Under the pieces are notes generated by a model that worked only from the letters and a program-made list of their open reading frames with translations, had not been told where the DNA came from and did no database searches. DNA of 64,000 nt. It comes from Chytridium lagenaria. Taxonomy: Eukaryota; Chytridiomycota; Chytridiomycetes; Chytridiales; Chytridiaceae. Made by a program: the position numbers and the translations under genes. This document shows positions 9,302-20,262 of this stretch, piece after piece (the stretch's first letter is position 1; each line of letters begins with the position of its first letter). The stretch is taken from assembly GCA_025449115.1 (NCBI GenBank), contig JAHLKC010000007.1:419928-483927 (forward strand), given 5' to 3'.

Positions 9302-11027
9302 ATGGTGGGCCGGATCCGCTTCATTGGAAGTGTTCTTCTCGCACTTGGAACACACGTTTGCTCTCAGCAGACGACGTCCACCAACGCTCAATGTGGGACT
9401 ACATCGTCAGGCCCGATGGTTTATGTCTCTGTAGCGGGAGGTACGGCCGCCATACAGGCAAGTGGATGCCCCAAGTAAGTCCCTTCCCGTTAAAAAACGT
9501 TTTTGAATATTGTTTAACTCTGCCTAACTACAGCTATGACTGGACTTCCCAGAAGACTCCCAACAAGGCTCAAGTGCAATGCCTCAATTTCACAGTCCCG
9601 AGGTCACCAACTATCAATAATACGCCTTTCTACATTGGTGTATACACTGATAAGACTCAGAAGACCACCAACACCGCTATTCCTATGGGGCAGCTGGGGT
9701 AATTTTGACAACCATATCATTCTATTTTCTGATTATGCCTCCATCTCCACAGAATTACCGTCAACGGTGTGGCTATATATGGAAATGCCGATGCTACAAA
9801 GTCCGACGCGTACGTGACTGAAGGCAAAACTATGGACACCTGCGGGGGTCATCCCGACATGAGCGGCACTTATCATTACCACGACGAACCTACATCTGGA
9901 TGTGTCATCAAAGAGACCAAGACGTCCCACTCTCCCCTTTTTGGTATCATGCTAGACGGTATCCCCATTTACGGACCGTATGGAGATACTGGTGCGGTTC
10001 CCACTGATCTTGATGAGTGCAACGGACATGTAGACAAAACCAACTCGTTTTATCGTATGTACACGTTCTTTCCTATCCTTACATTTGCGTAGATATGGAA
10101 TAAATACTGACTTCCTTGTAGACTACCATTTAGCGGCCAACGAGACCTACCCGTACACTGTCAACTGCCTTAAAGGATGTGTGTCGAAAACCATATCCAA
10201 ATCCAACGCTGCGAATTCGGCGCCAGCGTGCAGCGCAGCGACAACACAATACGACTACTCGACGCTTTACACGACCGTATTTCCTGCGTCAAACTCCAGC
10301 GTTTCCTATTCTTGCAACGTAATTATTCTTTACTTTTATTGTTGTTTTTCTACCAATCTCTTGCAATGGAACGAAAGGCTAACATAATACTTATTAGGTT
10401 TCCACGGGGGCATCATTGAGAGTGACTTCTTTTAGCACTGTCAGCTCCGGAGCCATATCAAACGGCACCACATCATCTGGAAGTACCTCCTCAAGCTCTG
10501 GTAGCGCCGTTGCTGTTGCTGTCGCTGTGCCACCCACTGTCAGCTCTACCTCCTCAAGTTCTGGACCGATTCTTATAAGCAGCACGGATCCTATGGTCGG
10601 GGGTACCTCATCTGGCAGTGCACCTGCGATTATCGCTGTGTCACCTCCTAACGCCGTTTCCATCAGCGTAGATGGGAGCGGTAACATTGGAGCCACCGTT
10701 GGAGACTTTACCGTGGGAGCAACCACGTCATCCGCCATTGCTGGAACAGTTGGTAGCGTTATCAACGCTGTCTCAGGTGCAGTGTCGGGAGTTATCGGCG
10801 CGATAGCAGGAGGTACAACGGGCACGGGTACTGTGCCGTTGGCAAATGGGGCTGTTGCGATATCGGCTCCTGCTGGAGCCGGTGGTACCGTTGTTGCAGC
10901 CGCTGGTGCCGTTCAAAGCCCTATTACTGTTCCCAAGTCGACCGCCCTTAAGACAGCAATTGGTATAGTTCATTCCGCTATCGCAGGGCTTGTCGTGACA
11001 GGATTCTTGATTTCTGTCTGCTGTTGA
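9302..11027 (+). CDS. YHYH-domain surface protein, copy 2 (intact, five exons)
   Basis: Exons 9302-9474, 9534-9698, 9753-10054, 10122-10318 and 10398-11027 join in frame to 1467 bp (488 residues plus stop). The start gives a signal peptide (RFIGSVLLALGTHVCSQ). The ectodomain carries the hallmarks of the YHYH family (Pfam YHYH): TCGGHPDMSGTYHYHDEP, HSPLFGIMLDGIPIYGPYG, DLDECNGHV and a second YHYH-type motif (SFYHYHLAANETYPYTVNC) restored across the exon 3/4 junction. Cysteines are frequent, fitting an extracellular domain. Exon 5 is a low-complexity Ser/Gly/Thr/Ala/Val stalk, ending in a hydrophobic tail (IAGLVVTGFLISVCC) that could be a GPI-anchor signal. The biochemical role of YHYH proteins is not established. 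Likely cell-wall or membrane displayed. Confidence 0.85.
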
Positions 11028-11399
11028 AGACTTAACCCGTATAACATAACGTGAAGATAGAGATAGGGACATGTAAAACACGAAAAACTCGTGCGCACCT
11101 CGTGCAAGAAATCTGTGATATAGGTTGAAGACATAACTTAATGTACGATAAGACATGTACTGTAAAAAATTAAAGGAATAAGAAGTATTTACGGATCAAT
11201 GAGATAACTTTGGGTGCATGAAGAACAAGTGAAAAAAATATATGGTTCTTATTATAGACTACTGCTGTCAACCAGTTTCAGTTTCGTACCATGAAAATCG
11301 ACAAAAAAAAGGATTCTAAAAATATTCGCCAAAAAAACCCTCATGCGACAATGATGACTTATATATTAATATCTGAGCAAGAAAATATTAAATGTGAGA
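11028..11399. other. Convergent 3' intergenic region
   Basis: A/T-rich stretch between the ends of the plus-strand YHYH gene and the minus-strand PEX3 gene. It should hold both 3' UTRs. Nothing else recognised. Confidence 0.6.
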
Positions 11400-13121
11400 T
11401 TAAAAATCGTCCCAACCCGTGTACACCACTGCAGAGAAGGCTTTCAACTCTGGTAACGTTGCAAGAGCCTTGAAATTTAAATTGATTAATCTTATGCTTT
11501 TTCCATTTCTAAGCAACTAGTTTGACTACTCACGTCAATATAAGTATTGGGATTCGAATCCACAATCATCTTGATCTGCCGACTCATGACAGGCAATGCA
11601 GCCGCAAGCTTAATTTCCTTGCCAGTATCAGATTCAGCAGGTACGATAGAGGAGTCATCAGTGATTTGCACAATTGTGCTTTCAGTTCTCTCTTCGTAGA
11701 AGGTCAGTCGTAGGCTCTGATAGAGCACGTCAAAGGATTGATCAAAGCAAGTCTTGAGGACATTTGGGAAGTCCGGGCTGTGGCAGATTCCCAAGTTAAA
11801 ACATATAAATAAATCCAAATTATAGGACAGAATAAAAAAATTTAAAAAAAACCTTTCGAGGAAATCTCTGGTCTCGTCAAGAAGTTTCTTAAGTTGGTCA
11901 TCGATCTTCAACTTTTCCTGCTGAGATCGCATCTCCTCCTGTCCTTCGGAGGTCCCCTCAAGCAAAACTTGGATCTCCTTGTCTTCCGACGGCAGCAAGA
12001 AAGTGTGAAAGCTTTATATGAACATTGAGTTGAGTTATCTGAATATGACAAGGCAACTCACGCAAAAAGGTCTTCGCGCCTGGGACTGCTGAGCTCGACA
12101 CGTTTCCTCACTTCCTCGATCTGGTCAACAAGTGATGCGTATGTTGTAGGGTAGTCTAACGGTAAGCTTAATTGTGCGTTAGTGAGGAAGGCAAACTTAA
12201 AGAAAACAGATATTGAGAAACTAAATGATAAGTGTAATCACCTCCCGAAAACCTCTTCGACAGCCTTACGAACTCTTGCAACACAATTGTTCCAACCAAC
12301 ATTCAGCAAAAACCAGCTAAACGTCAAATACTGTCTCTCAGTTTCAAATGAAAGACCCTTCCTTGCATCCTCTGTCCCGAAGTCCGGCGATTCATCATTT
12401 ACAACACTGTCCAAGTAGATAAATCTGCCAAGCAGATTCAGTTGGATGAAGGTAAATAAAGTCATGAGATTCATCAAGTACAAGGCCGAGAGAGTTCGAG
12501 TAAAACCTGTTGGAGTAAGATATTAAGGATCGGGTATAATAAGTGCATTCAGCATAAACGCATGAGATATAAACGTTTCACTTACTCAAGACCTTAAGCT
12601 CCTGCCACTTTTCAAGCTTTTTCGCTTTCAGCACCTCGGGCGAATCAATCCCAACTGCCGCTCCATTTTTGGCTTGCTGAAGCCATGCAGTTGTTGACTC
12701 AACGTCTAGCGCAGGGTAAAGCTGCAACCCCAACGTTGGCAATAATCTCAGAATAGTAAATGTGCAATCCTTTTGGTTCTGTTCGAATCGCAGCTTGACG
12801 CTATGCAATCAGAAAGTGGAAAAAAGGAAATCGTTTTAACATTAGGATCCTGATCAATACGCATCTGCATAAGGGGAAGATAAAGATCTGTTCAAATGAT
12901 ATGTTTCACTGTAGTTTAAGGACTCTGCCATATGTGGGGAGCCAAAACTTAGCACTCTAATACCAACTTTGCTTTTGCAGTTCTCTCCATCTCGCGGATG
13001 CCTCCAACTCCTTCCATTTATACTCTGCATACTTGTACAGGACGTAACAGCCTCCTGCAACTCCACCAACGATGGCAAAGCGTCTGCGGTTTGACTTGAA
13101 GAAACCTACAACAGCGTCCAT
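11400..13121 (-). CDS. PEX3: Peroxin-3, peroxisomal membrane biogenesis factor
   Basis: Docks PEX19-bound cargo on the peroxisome membrane for membrane protein insertion. The start at 13121 gives MDAVVGFFKSNRRRFAIVGG, the basic segment followed by the single N-terminal membrane anchor (AIVGGVAGGCYVLYKYA) typical of PEX3. Later exons hold RFEQNQKDCTFTILRLLPTL (about 12600-12790), LYLMNLMTLFTFIQLNLLGR and YLTFSWFLLNVGWNNC (about 12250-12480), then a region with KLLDETRDFLE. The last exon is 11400-11468 after a 65-bp intron (11469-11533; GTGAGT donor) and reads ALATLPELKAFSAVVYTGW, the PELxAFSAxVY end conserved in PEX3. About eight exons. It is the first of four tightly spaced minus-strand genes, 173 bp from LTV1. 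Confidence 0.9.
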
Positions 13122-13294
13122 GTTTCTTCGGCAAAATTTGGAAGTTTTTCGTAAGGACGGGCACAAGACTCAGCATTATATGGCATCAGTAGCCATGCAT
13201 CGCGATGATGGATGATATGTGAGAAAAATACATAAGATAACAAGGAAAACAAGGGGAAACAGTGAAAAACAATATGAATGTGAGTAAACTGCAG

Positions 13295-15408
13295 CTAAAG
13301 AGGTATGGCCTTTTCGCCGGCCTGGGACATGGCGGTCTTCTTTTGACGCCCAATTTCCTTTGCAAACGCCGTCTTGACAGCCTTCTTCTCCATTCTCCGC
13401 TCCTTCATTCAAAGCACGAGGTATTAGCCTTTGTTTTGAGGATGAAAATATTGTGTGTAAAGCAAGTCAACCAAGGGGGGAAGATCTTACTTTCTTTTCT
13501 GATTTTACGGCAGCCTTTCTTGCCTTCCTTTCCTCTTTGGTCTCGCCCTTACGGCGTGCCTCTCCAGCGTTTCTACCTGAAATTGTTGTGTGAGACGGCA
13601 TCGCGACAGAAACAGACATTACTCACGTTCCCCTTCCTCCTCCTCCTCATCTCCCTCACTATTAGTATCCTTTTCCGCCTCCTCCTCCTTTGCCTTACTT
13701 TCCTCTACGACTTCTTGAACATAAGGAACGCCTTTCCTCATTCTTATCCGCGGTGCAGTCTTGCGGATTTCCTTGATGATCGAAGGTCGGTTGTATATAT
13801 TGGAATATGTTGATAGAACCGTCTCAACGTCCCACTTCTCCTTATCATCTGACTTCATAAGCTCCTGGTACTCAATCTCTAGCTGCTCATACAACTCCTC
13901 GCCTTCCAACGTGGGGACCTTTGCAGTTTCAAGAAGAACTCCAAGTTCCTTTTCATCTCCCTTCAACTCCTTCCTCACGTTGTCCATCTGCTTCATAGGG
14001 AAAACTTTGTTGAGAAGAAGTTTTTTCCTGCCGACGACTTCGGTGGTGTTGAGGAACGAGTCAAAGATTTTGTCAATACGCTTTTGAGATTCGGGTCCGA
14101 GCTCGTCAGGGTCCTCCATATCGTCCTCGTCCTCATCTTCATTGTACTCCTTTCTCAAGAGCTCGTCAAAGCGTTCGTCAAGAACTGTAAGGTTTTTGTT
14201 TCTGAAGAGAACAGAGGAAGTCATTGACATCATAGTCAGCCTGTCCTTGTCGTCCTCTTCGTCCGAGAAGCCATCGTCGGAACCGACCTCATTCTCTTTG
14301 TATCTTTAAGGCACTGTCAGCCACAAAAGACTCGTTAAATTATAGGCCAACCTTTGATATTGCTGGTACCAAGCACCCTCGCTTTGGTCTTCATCCTCTT
14401 CCTCATCATCGTCTTCACCGGTGGGCTCCGCAGCAGCAGCATATTTCTCGGGAACAGTATCAGCGTTCAGCGCATCAAAAAAGTCATCGAGATCCTCCTC
14501 AACGTAAGCTTCGTCATCAAGGGCGTAAATAATCTCTCGCATAGAAGGCTCGATGTCCATAACTAAATACAATTAGACTTAAAGCCCAAGTGTTATCTCA
14601 ACCTGAAACATGGGCCTCTCTGTTAAGCATCCCCACTTCATCCTCATACTGAGAACCAAGGACCCCCGAAGGAAGATCGAAGGTGACTTTTCGCTTGGGC
14701 GCTTCACTCATGGCAACACTTGCGTCGTCATCCTGAAAAGAACGTAAGTACCACTGCTACCAATTGCTCCCCGAAAGTGACTCACAAGAAAGCGGATTCC
14801 AGCCTTAGGAGGTTTCTTGGAAGCCGCCGCCGCAGAAACAAAGACGGCACTGGGATCCACTCCAATTGGCTTCAAGTGCTTAACGTAATCATAGGTATCT
14901 TGATCTTTAAAAAAGATGCCGTAATTGGTGGCATCGTCAGCTGCAGGTTTTGAAGGCTCCATTCCTTTCGTCTTTGGCTTTACTTGAAGCTTTTCGGCCA
15001 CCACCTTCTCAGCCTTCTCCTCCTCCTCTTCCTCCTCCTCTTCTTCGTCTGCATTTTCATCATCAGTCCAGTCTTCCTCTTCTTCCTCCTCGACCTCTTC
15101 TGCGTTCTCAAAATCAAGCTCGTCTTCGTCCCCCTCCTCGTAATCTGACACCTCTTCAAAATCGTAGTCGTCGTCGGGCACCTCTAAACCCTTCCCTTTC
15201 TATTATACATAGAGTGTTAGACGGATGCATTAATTGATGCAACCATGATTGATGGACGCACCTTGAGCATGTTCAAACTTGTAGGGACGGGCTTCAGCAC
15301 ACGCTTGGGGGCAGACTCATCGGCTATTGCCGGGTCCCTCTGCGATCGGTGCACCACTTGGTAACTGAGCGCATTGCTTTTGTCGATGAAGGGCTTCCGC
15401 TTTCCCAT
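13295..15408 (-). CDS. LTV1: LTV1 homologue, 40S ribosome assembly/export factor
   Basis: Non-ribosomal factor that accompanies pre-40S subunits (with ENP1 and RPS3 in yeast) and aids small-subunit maturation and export. The N-terminus MGKRKPFIDKSNALSY followed by VVHRSQRDPAIADESAPKRV is diagnostic of LTV1 (start at 15408). Next come a long acidic region (about 15000-15180, runs of Glu/Asp), FKDQDTYDYVKHLKPIGVDP, and a second acidic block with MREIIYALDDEAYVEEDLDD (about 14450-14560). The basic C-terminal end includes ETRRKGETKEERKARK and stops after KAIPL at 13295-13297. About six exons, no frame break noticed. It starts 137 bp from the ALG3 stop. Confidence 0.9.
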
Positions 15409-15544
15409 AGTCTTTGGTGGTGGTTTCAGAAGTGTCTGGTGGGCGTACAGAGCGATGAAAAAAAAAAAAAAAGGTAGACTTGTCACAACCATCAATCTGT
15501 GATGTTTTACTTATCAATATTACTCTATGTACGTACAAACATTA

Positions 15545-17190
15545 TTAAGAGGATTTTTTCTTGGGCGATTTTGGCTCTTCATCCCCAACCAACAAGCCAA
15601 GCAACAATATGCCATGGCTTACTAAGAGCAATATAGATGACTCGTTCGTGGACGGATAGACGTTCCAGCAATACTCTATCGCGCCAAACAACGCAATCTT
15701 GCCTATAATCGGAACGTGTGTTCGCCAGAGCAAGTAGGGAAGCATGTGGAAGTACCACGAATAAAACTGATAGTGCAGGCTACGCGCAAATACTATCCCA
15801 ACAAAGTTGCTAACGAACATGAGGAGGAAAATGCCTTTTGGTGCAAAATTTTGTCATGTTATTCGATGAAGGCAAAAATGTAGATATAAAAACATGTTAA
15901 AATAAATCTGTTACTTACGATCGGGATCGACTTTAGATGGGGTCGTTTTTTCAAATCCTTTCAATAGATATGTAAAGAATCCGGGTCTAAAAAAAACAAA
16001 CTATTAGTAGTGAGGTATGTTATGAGCTCAAATCGTCTCCGGACACTTACTTGCACCACTTAAATACGATGAAATACACCAAGGTTAACCCATGAAAGTA
16101 CAACAAAAGGCTTGCAAAAGGTTTCCCCAAAAACACATTCTCAGGAACAAACCGCCAATTCACTGTCCACTTGTACAAGAATACCCGTGAAAACTCAAAA
16201 AGCCCGAGATATATAGTTGTGAGGACTGTGAAGCAAAAAAGGCAGAGCAAGACCAGCTTGAATACTAGCTGCAACTATGGCGTTTCGAACCGAAGTATTC
16301 CATCCCACAGCCTCGAATGTTAATAGTGCGAAGCCAGGTGCGAAAAGGAGAATATTCATCTTGACCGACACGGCCAAACTGACGGAAAAAATGGTCAGAA
16401 CTACGTAGAATTATTCATTGCTGGGTCGGTGTAAATAGAATTAAGTCGAGCTACCTATATAGAACCGCGGCTAGTGTCCACCGTCCTTTGCACATTGACA
16501 GCACGCAGAGGTACAAAAACAACATTGCAAAGGGATCATTGAACAACCTCAAAACGTAGATCGAATGCATCCGTTTGGAGAAGAGGGTGACTGCCATAAC
16601 TGCAAAAGGGACCTTCCAAAATGAGTCATCGCTCTCAAAAGAGCCATGATTCTTACAATTTTCGAGGTCCTATATAGCATAGCTACTACCAATGTGGTCA
16701 TCACAGATAAGAGCGCAAATATGTACTGAGCAAATCGGACATCACTTCCACCAGACGTGATCTTGGAAAGGAAGGAGAATATGTAGACGAATCCCGCAGG
16801 ATATCTGTAAAAGAAAAATAAGGATCAGGAAGGTTCAGTTTGGAGTCATGAGTGGTCTCGCGGTAAAAGTCTGCGCAGTAGGCTAAAAACTCACACGAGA
16901 GGACCGGTGTCTCCAGATAGCTTGGCATAATCTAGTTCACCCAACAGAAAACCTCCAACTTCTTGCATGTAAGCTTTCCAATCGATCTCCGTATCTAGGA
17001 AAGCAATATCATCAACATCTTCTCAGGACAAGATATCGCTACAGTTCATCCCTCAAACCGCAACGATCGCCTACATACTCCAAAGCCTTCGATCATCCAA
17101 CTTACATTTTACTTTCCATATTATGGCAAGGCACAGTACGGCCTCGGCGGAGACCACACCAGCTAGCAGGACATTTTTTGAGATCATCAT
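15545..17190 (-). CDS. ALG3: ALG3, dolichyl-P-Man:Man5GlcNAc2-PP-dolichol alpha-1,3-mannosyltransferase
   Basis: ER multi-pass membrane enzyme that adds the first lumenal mannose to the lipid-linked N-glycan precursor. After the N-terminal membrane segment ([20 protein letters not shown], start at 17190 or the next Met) comes [12 protein letters not shown], then [20 protein letters not shown] split by an intron near 16800-16910: the acidic first loop and GDTGPLVYPAG signature of ALG3. The C-terminal exon reads [20 protein letters not shown], then [14 protein letters not shown], both ALG3 hallmarks that tell it from PIG-M. The protein ends in KKSS, a dilysine (KKxx) ER-retrieval signal. About eight exons; several hydrophobic helices are visible. 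Only 38 bp separate its start from the end of the upstream gene. Confidence 0.85.
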
Positions 17191-17228
17191 TTTCTTGCAA
17201 GTATTATTGCTATTATTACATGCTGTCC

Positions 17229-20163
17229 TCATCCCTCACCACCTCCCATGCCCTTAGCCATCTTACGAGAATGCCCATCGCGTCGGTTATGCTTTCCATG
17301 GCCACCGCCTCTTGTACCCCCTCTTCCTCCTCCGCGTCCTCCGCCACCACCGCGTCCTCGAGGTGGTCCACCTCTACCACCTCCTCTCGCCGACCCACCC
17401 CGACTACTGCTCAAACCAGCTGAGCCACCATTTCCTGCCTCCTCTTCTTCATCTTCATCATCATCGTCTTCTGGTTCTGCGTCTTGCGACCATTGCTTTC
17501 TGCCGGAGGAAGAGTATTGTGATTCCCCTTAAATTCGGCCTTCTCTTGTATCGCACGCATCTTTCGAGGCTGCATGTCGAACGTTAATGATGTAAAATAG
17601 TACGAGAAAAACATGAGGACAAGCTGCACTCACATCTCTGGAAGTCATTTTAAACCAGCCCTCAATCTGCTCATCCGTCATTCCAGTCTGAAGGCGGAGT
17701 TTCCCACGTTCAGGACTCTTCCTACTTGCCAACTCGAATACCTTCGTGTTCCCCGACACAAACTGTTGCATAAGAACTTCTTCCTCCGGTCGCACTTCTG
17801 GTATGGGTGCTCTAACCCGGCTTGCTGGAGACACCTGAGTTTCCACTTCATCCAGCATTTGCAGTTCAATTGTACCGGCGAACTTGATATCAGTCGAGTC
17901 GTATGTGTCGTCATATTCGTCGTCGTAGATGGCTTCGAAAGCGGCTTCTTCTTCGTCGATTGCTTTGACGCGGTTGAGAATGCTACTCTTAAGGTCGGTT
18001 GTGACACTTTCTTTTGCGAGAGAGTCTGACTTCCTAAATAATTATAAGTCAAAAATCGCAATCCGAAGAACAGATTGAACATTCTGGAAAGCCATGAGTG
18101 TCAAGGCCCATGGGCTATACTCACTCTTTTTTGCCCACAATAACTTTGTCCTTGTCCAGTTGACCGCGACTAAAGATGTCGAAACTCATCGTTATCGAAA
18201 ATATTCTTCCTCTCCGAGAGAATGGTCTTCTTTGCAGGAGCTGTGGGCTTAAGCTTTTCAGCTGTCTTAATCACGGACACAGGAGCCGGAGTAGCTGCAA
18301 CAGGAAGGGTTCTTGGCAAGGATCGGTTAAGCTTCTTTATGTATTCCGGGAGGTCATCTTCAAGCAGCTTCATAATAACGGTTTCGGTATCATTATTCAA
18401 GGCCTTCAAGCATGCCTACACAGGATGAGATCCACAAAAGATAGATATTCACCTCGATAAAACCTTCGCCCAGCTCTGGAAAGAGATCTTGCACTTGGGT
18501 AATAAGGGAGCTAAGCTTAATATAGTCTTCTTCGGGTTGAACGGCCGTCTCGAATAAATATGTTTACTCAATGAAAAATCGGTTTTGCGAAGTACCTGTG
18601 CCATGATGTCATCATGGGTTTTTCTTTGCCTGCTCGCTATCAACAACTGCTCCTTCTTTTTGTTAACACGAATTCGGCGAGTGTCAGCGTTCCCCGTAAA
18701 CATGAGTATTTGTTCCAATGAGAGAACGAGATACGAAAGTCTTGACATATCATAATCCTCTGATTGAGTGTTTTGAAGGTGTTGTAACCGATCTCCAAGC
18801 CCAGCTTCAATCTCTAGATCTAAAAGTAGCGGTGCATCTTTTAAAATATAACGGGACCATCGAACTGGCTCGCATGAGAAGAGTACTCAAAATCTCGAAG
18901 AGTTTTTCAGCTCTTTCCCAATCGTATGTAGTGCTTTCATTGACCAGTTCGGTGACTTTACCGTTAAGCTCAGAGAGTGGCAGCTTAAAGGGGAGAAAAA
19001 AACTTGCATCTAGAACAGCATCCAGTAACGCCAAAGTCGACAGTTTCAGTCGGGTAGTATCTTTAAGAGCAGAATCACTGGATTCCTGTCCGAAAGCATT
19101 GGCAATGTCATAGCATGCCAAAAGACTCTCAACAAGCCCAGCCTGATTTAATAGGATATCAGAAATCCGGTACTCATTAATGCTTCCTCTAATGAGAGCT
19201 TCAAAGCTCAGCAATGCATCCACAAGAATCTTGATCTCGAATTCTGGTAAGCTCATTCTAGTGGTAGAGGAGCCTTCGGCGTGCGATGAGGTTTCGTTAG
19301 AGCCGCTTGCAGTAGATGAACCGTTGCCTTTTCCTTTGCCCTTGCCTTACCAGAAGAGCTAGTCTTTGACTTTTCTGTCCGCTTTTGAATAGCGCGCACG
19401 CATTCACTGAAGAATTGACACGCTTCTGAAAGATCCGAAGCGAGCCACGAGCATGCTTGCATGGAGTCGGCTAGTATTTTTTCCATGTCAGAGGCGTTCG
19501 ATAAGGAGAAAACTCGACACATGTCCATGAGTCTGGAGAGAGTAAATGGAAACAGCTGCTCTTCGCTAAACTTGCGATCCTTGCCGATTATCATACTAAT
19601 TCCATCAGGCGAACGAACAGGTAGAGCTTCCTTCAATTCACCGGCAAGTTTTTTAAAAAAACGAAGAGTGCATCGACACAAATCTCTTTCCAATTTAATC
19701 AACTCGGGTGAGCGGACGGAGAGAGGAATGACACTACAGGTCCTGTGTTAGCGTGATCTGCAAAGAGGAATCGAAATTGAAGCACCAAATCCGCATGCAG
19801 AGCGCAATAGCTGTCCAGGAACACGGTGACTGATGCGTTCTTCTTCGTCGGCCAAAGCAATGTATTCCACAGGTCGGCACTCTTCATCGATAGCAGCTGA
19901 ATGAAGCTCTGGATGAGCATCTTTAGCGTGCGTATTCTGAGCAGGATTGCAATATCGGGATTCTTTTGATCGCCGAAAGCATCCTCAAACGAAGGTAAGG
20001 AACAAATTCGACCATATGTAAGACGTCTTGAGACTTGAGGTGACTGGGGAACGAAATGGGTTTTTTTTAGTGCTGTTGGAATGTACAGACAAATTGTCTT
20101 TTTTTCTGGGAGTTTTGTTTCATATTTATATAATATACTACAGCAGTCACTTTGCCACGACAT
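17229..20163 (-). CDS. ASCC2/Cue3 homologue (ribosome quality-control trigger complex subunit)
   Basis: CUE-domain, ubiquitin-binding subunit of the ASCC/RQT complex, which acts with the ASCC3/Slh1 helicase to split collided ribosomes. Read N to C: a helical N-terminal half (20163 to about 18750; FEDAFGDQKNPDIAILLRIR, LERDLCRCTLRFFKKLAGE, DALLSFEALIRGSINEYR); a CUE domain (about 18370-18500; ALNNDTETVIMKLLEDDLPE); then NIFDNDEFRHLSRGQLDKDK and YDDEYDDTYDSTDIK, matching the ASCC2 NxFxNDEFD and YxDEYDDTYDG motifs. The C-terminal exon is an RGG-rich tail closing with KHNRRDGHSRKMAKGM, like the ANHNRRxxADRKRxKGM end of animal ASCC2. Multi-exon; the exact N-terminus is uncertain, and the Met at 20163 is the first in-frame one after the divergent promoter. 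Confidence 0.85.
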
Positions 20164-20262
20164 TATGCAGGCACCTTGAGGCAGACGTTGGATAGACGAC
20201 GGTCTATCGCATCTGGCATAGTTGAAGGACTATTTAGGCGGATTATATAAAGAATCGAGGAA
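20164..20262. promoter_or_regulatory. Short divergent promoter region with TATA-like box
   Basis: 99 bp separate the start codons of the minus-strand ASCC2 gene and the plus-strand coiled-coil gene, so both must share this region. A TATA-like GATTATATAAAG lies at 20239-20250, about 20 bp before the plus start. Function is inferred only from position. Confidence 0.4.

Noticed and set aside
11540..11570. tRNA T-loop-like GGGATTCGAATCC
   Set aside because: Falls within a well-supported PEX3 exon; no A box or cloverleaf partner nearby. No tRNA or rRNA gene was found in the window.
15545..17190. PIG-M (GPI mannosyltransferase I) as identity
   Set aside because: The C-terminal block was first reminiscent of PIG-M, but GDTGPLVYPAG and [11 protein letters not shown] are ALG3 signatures.
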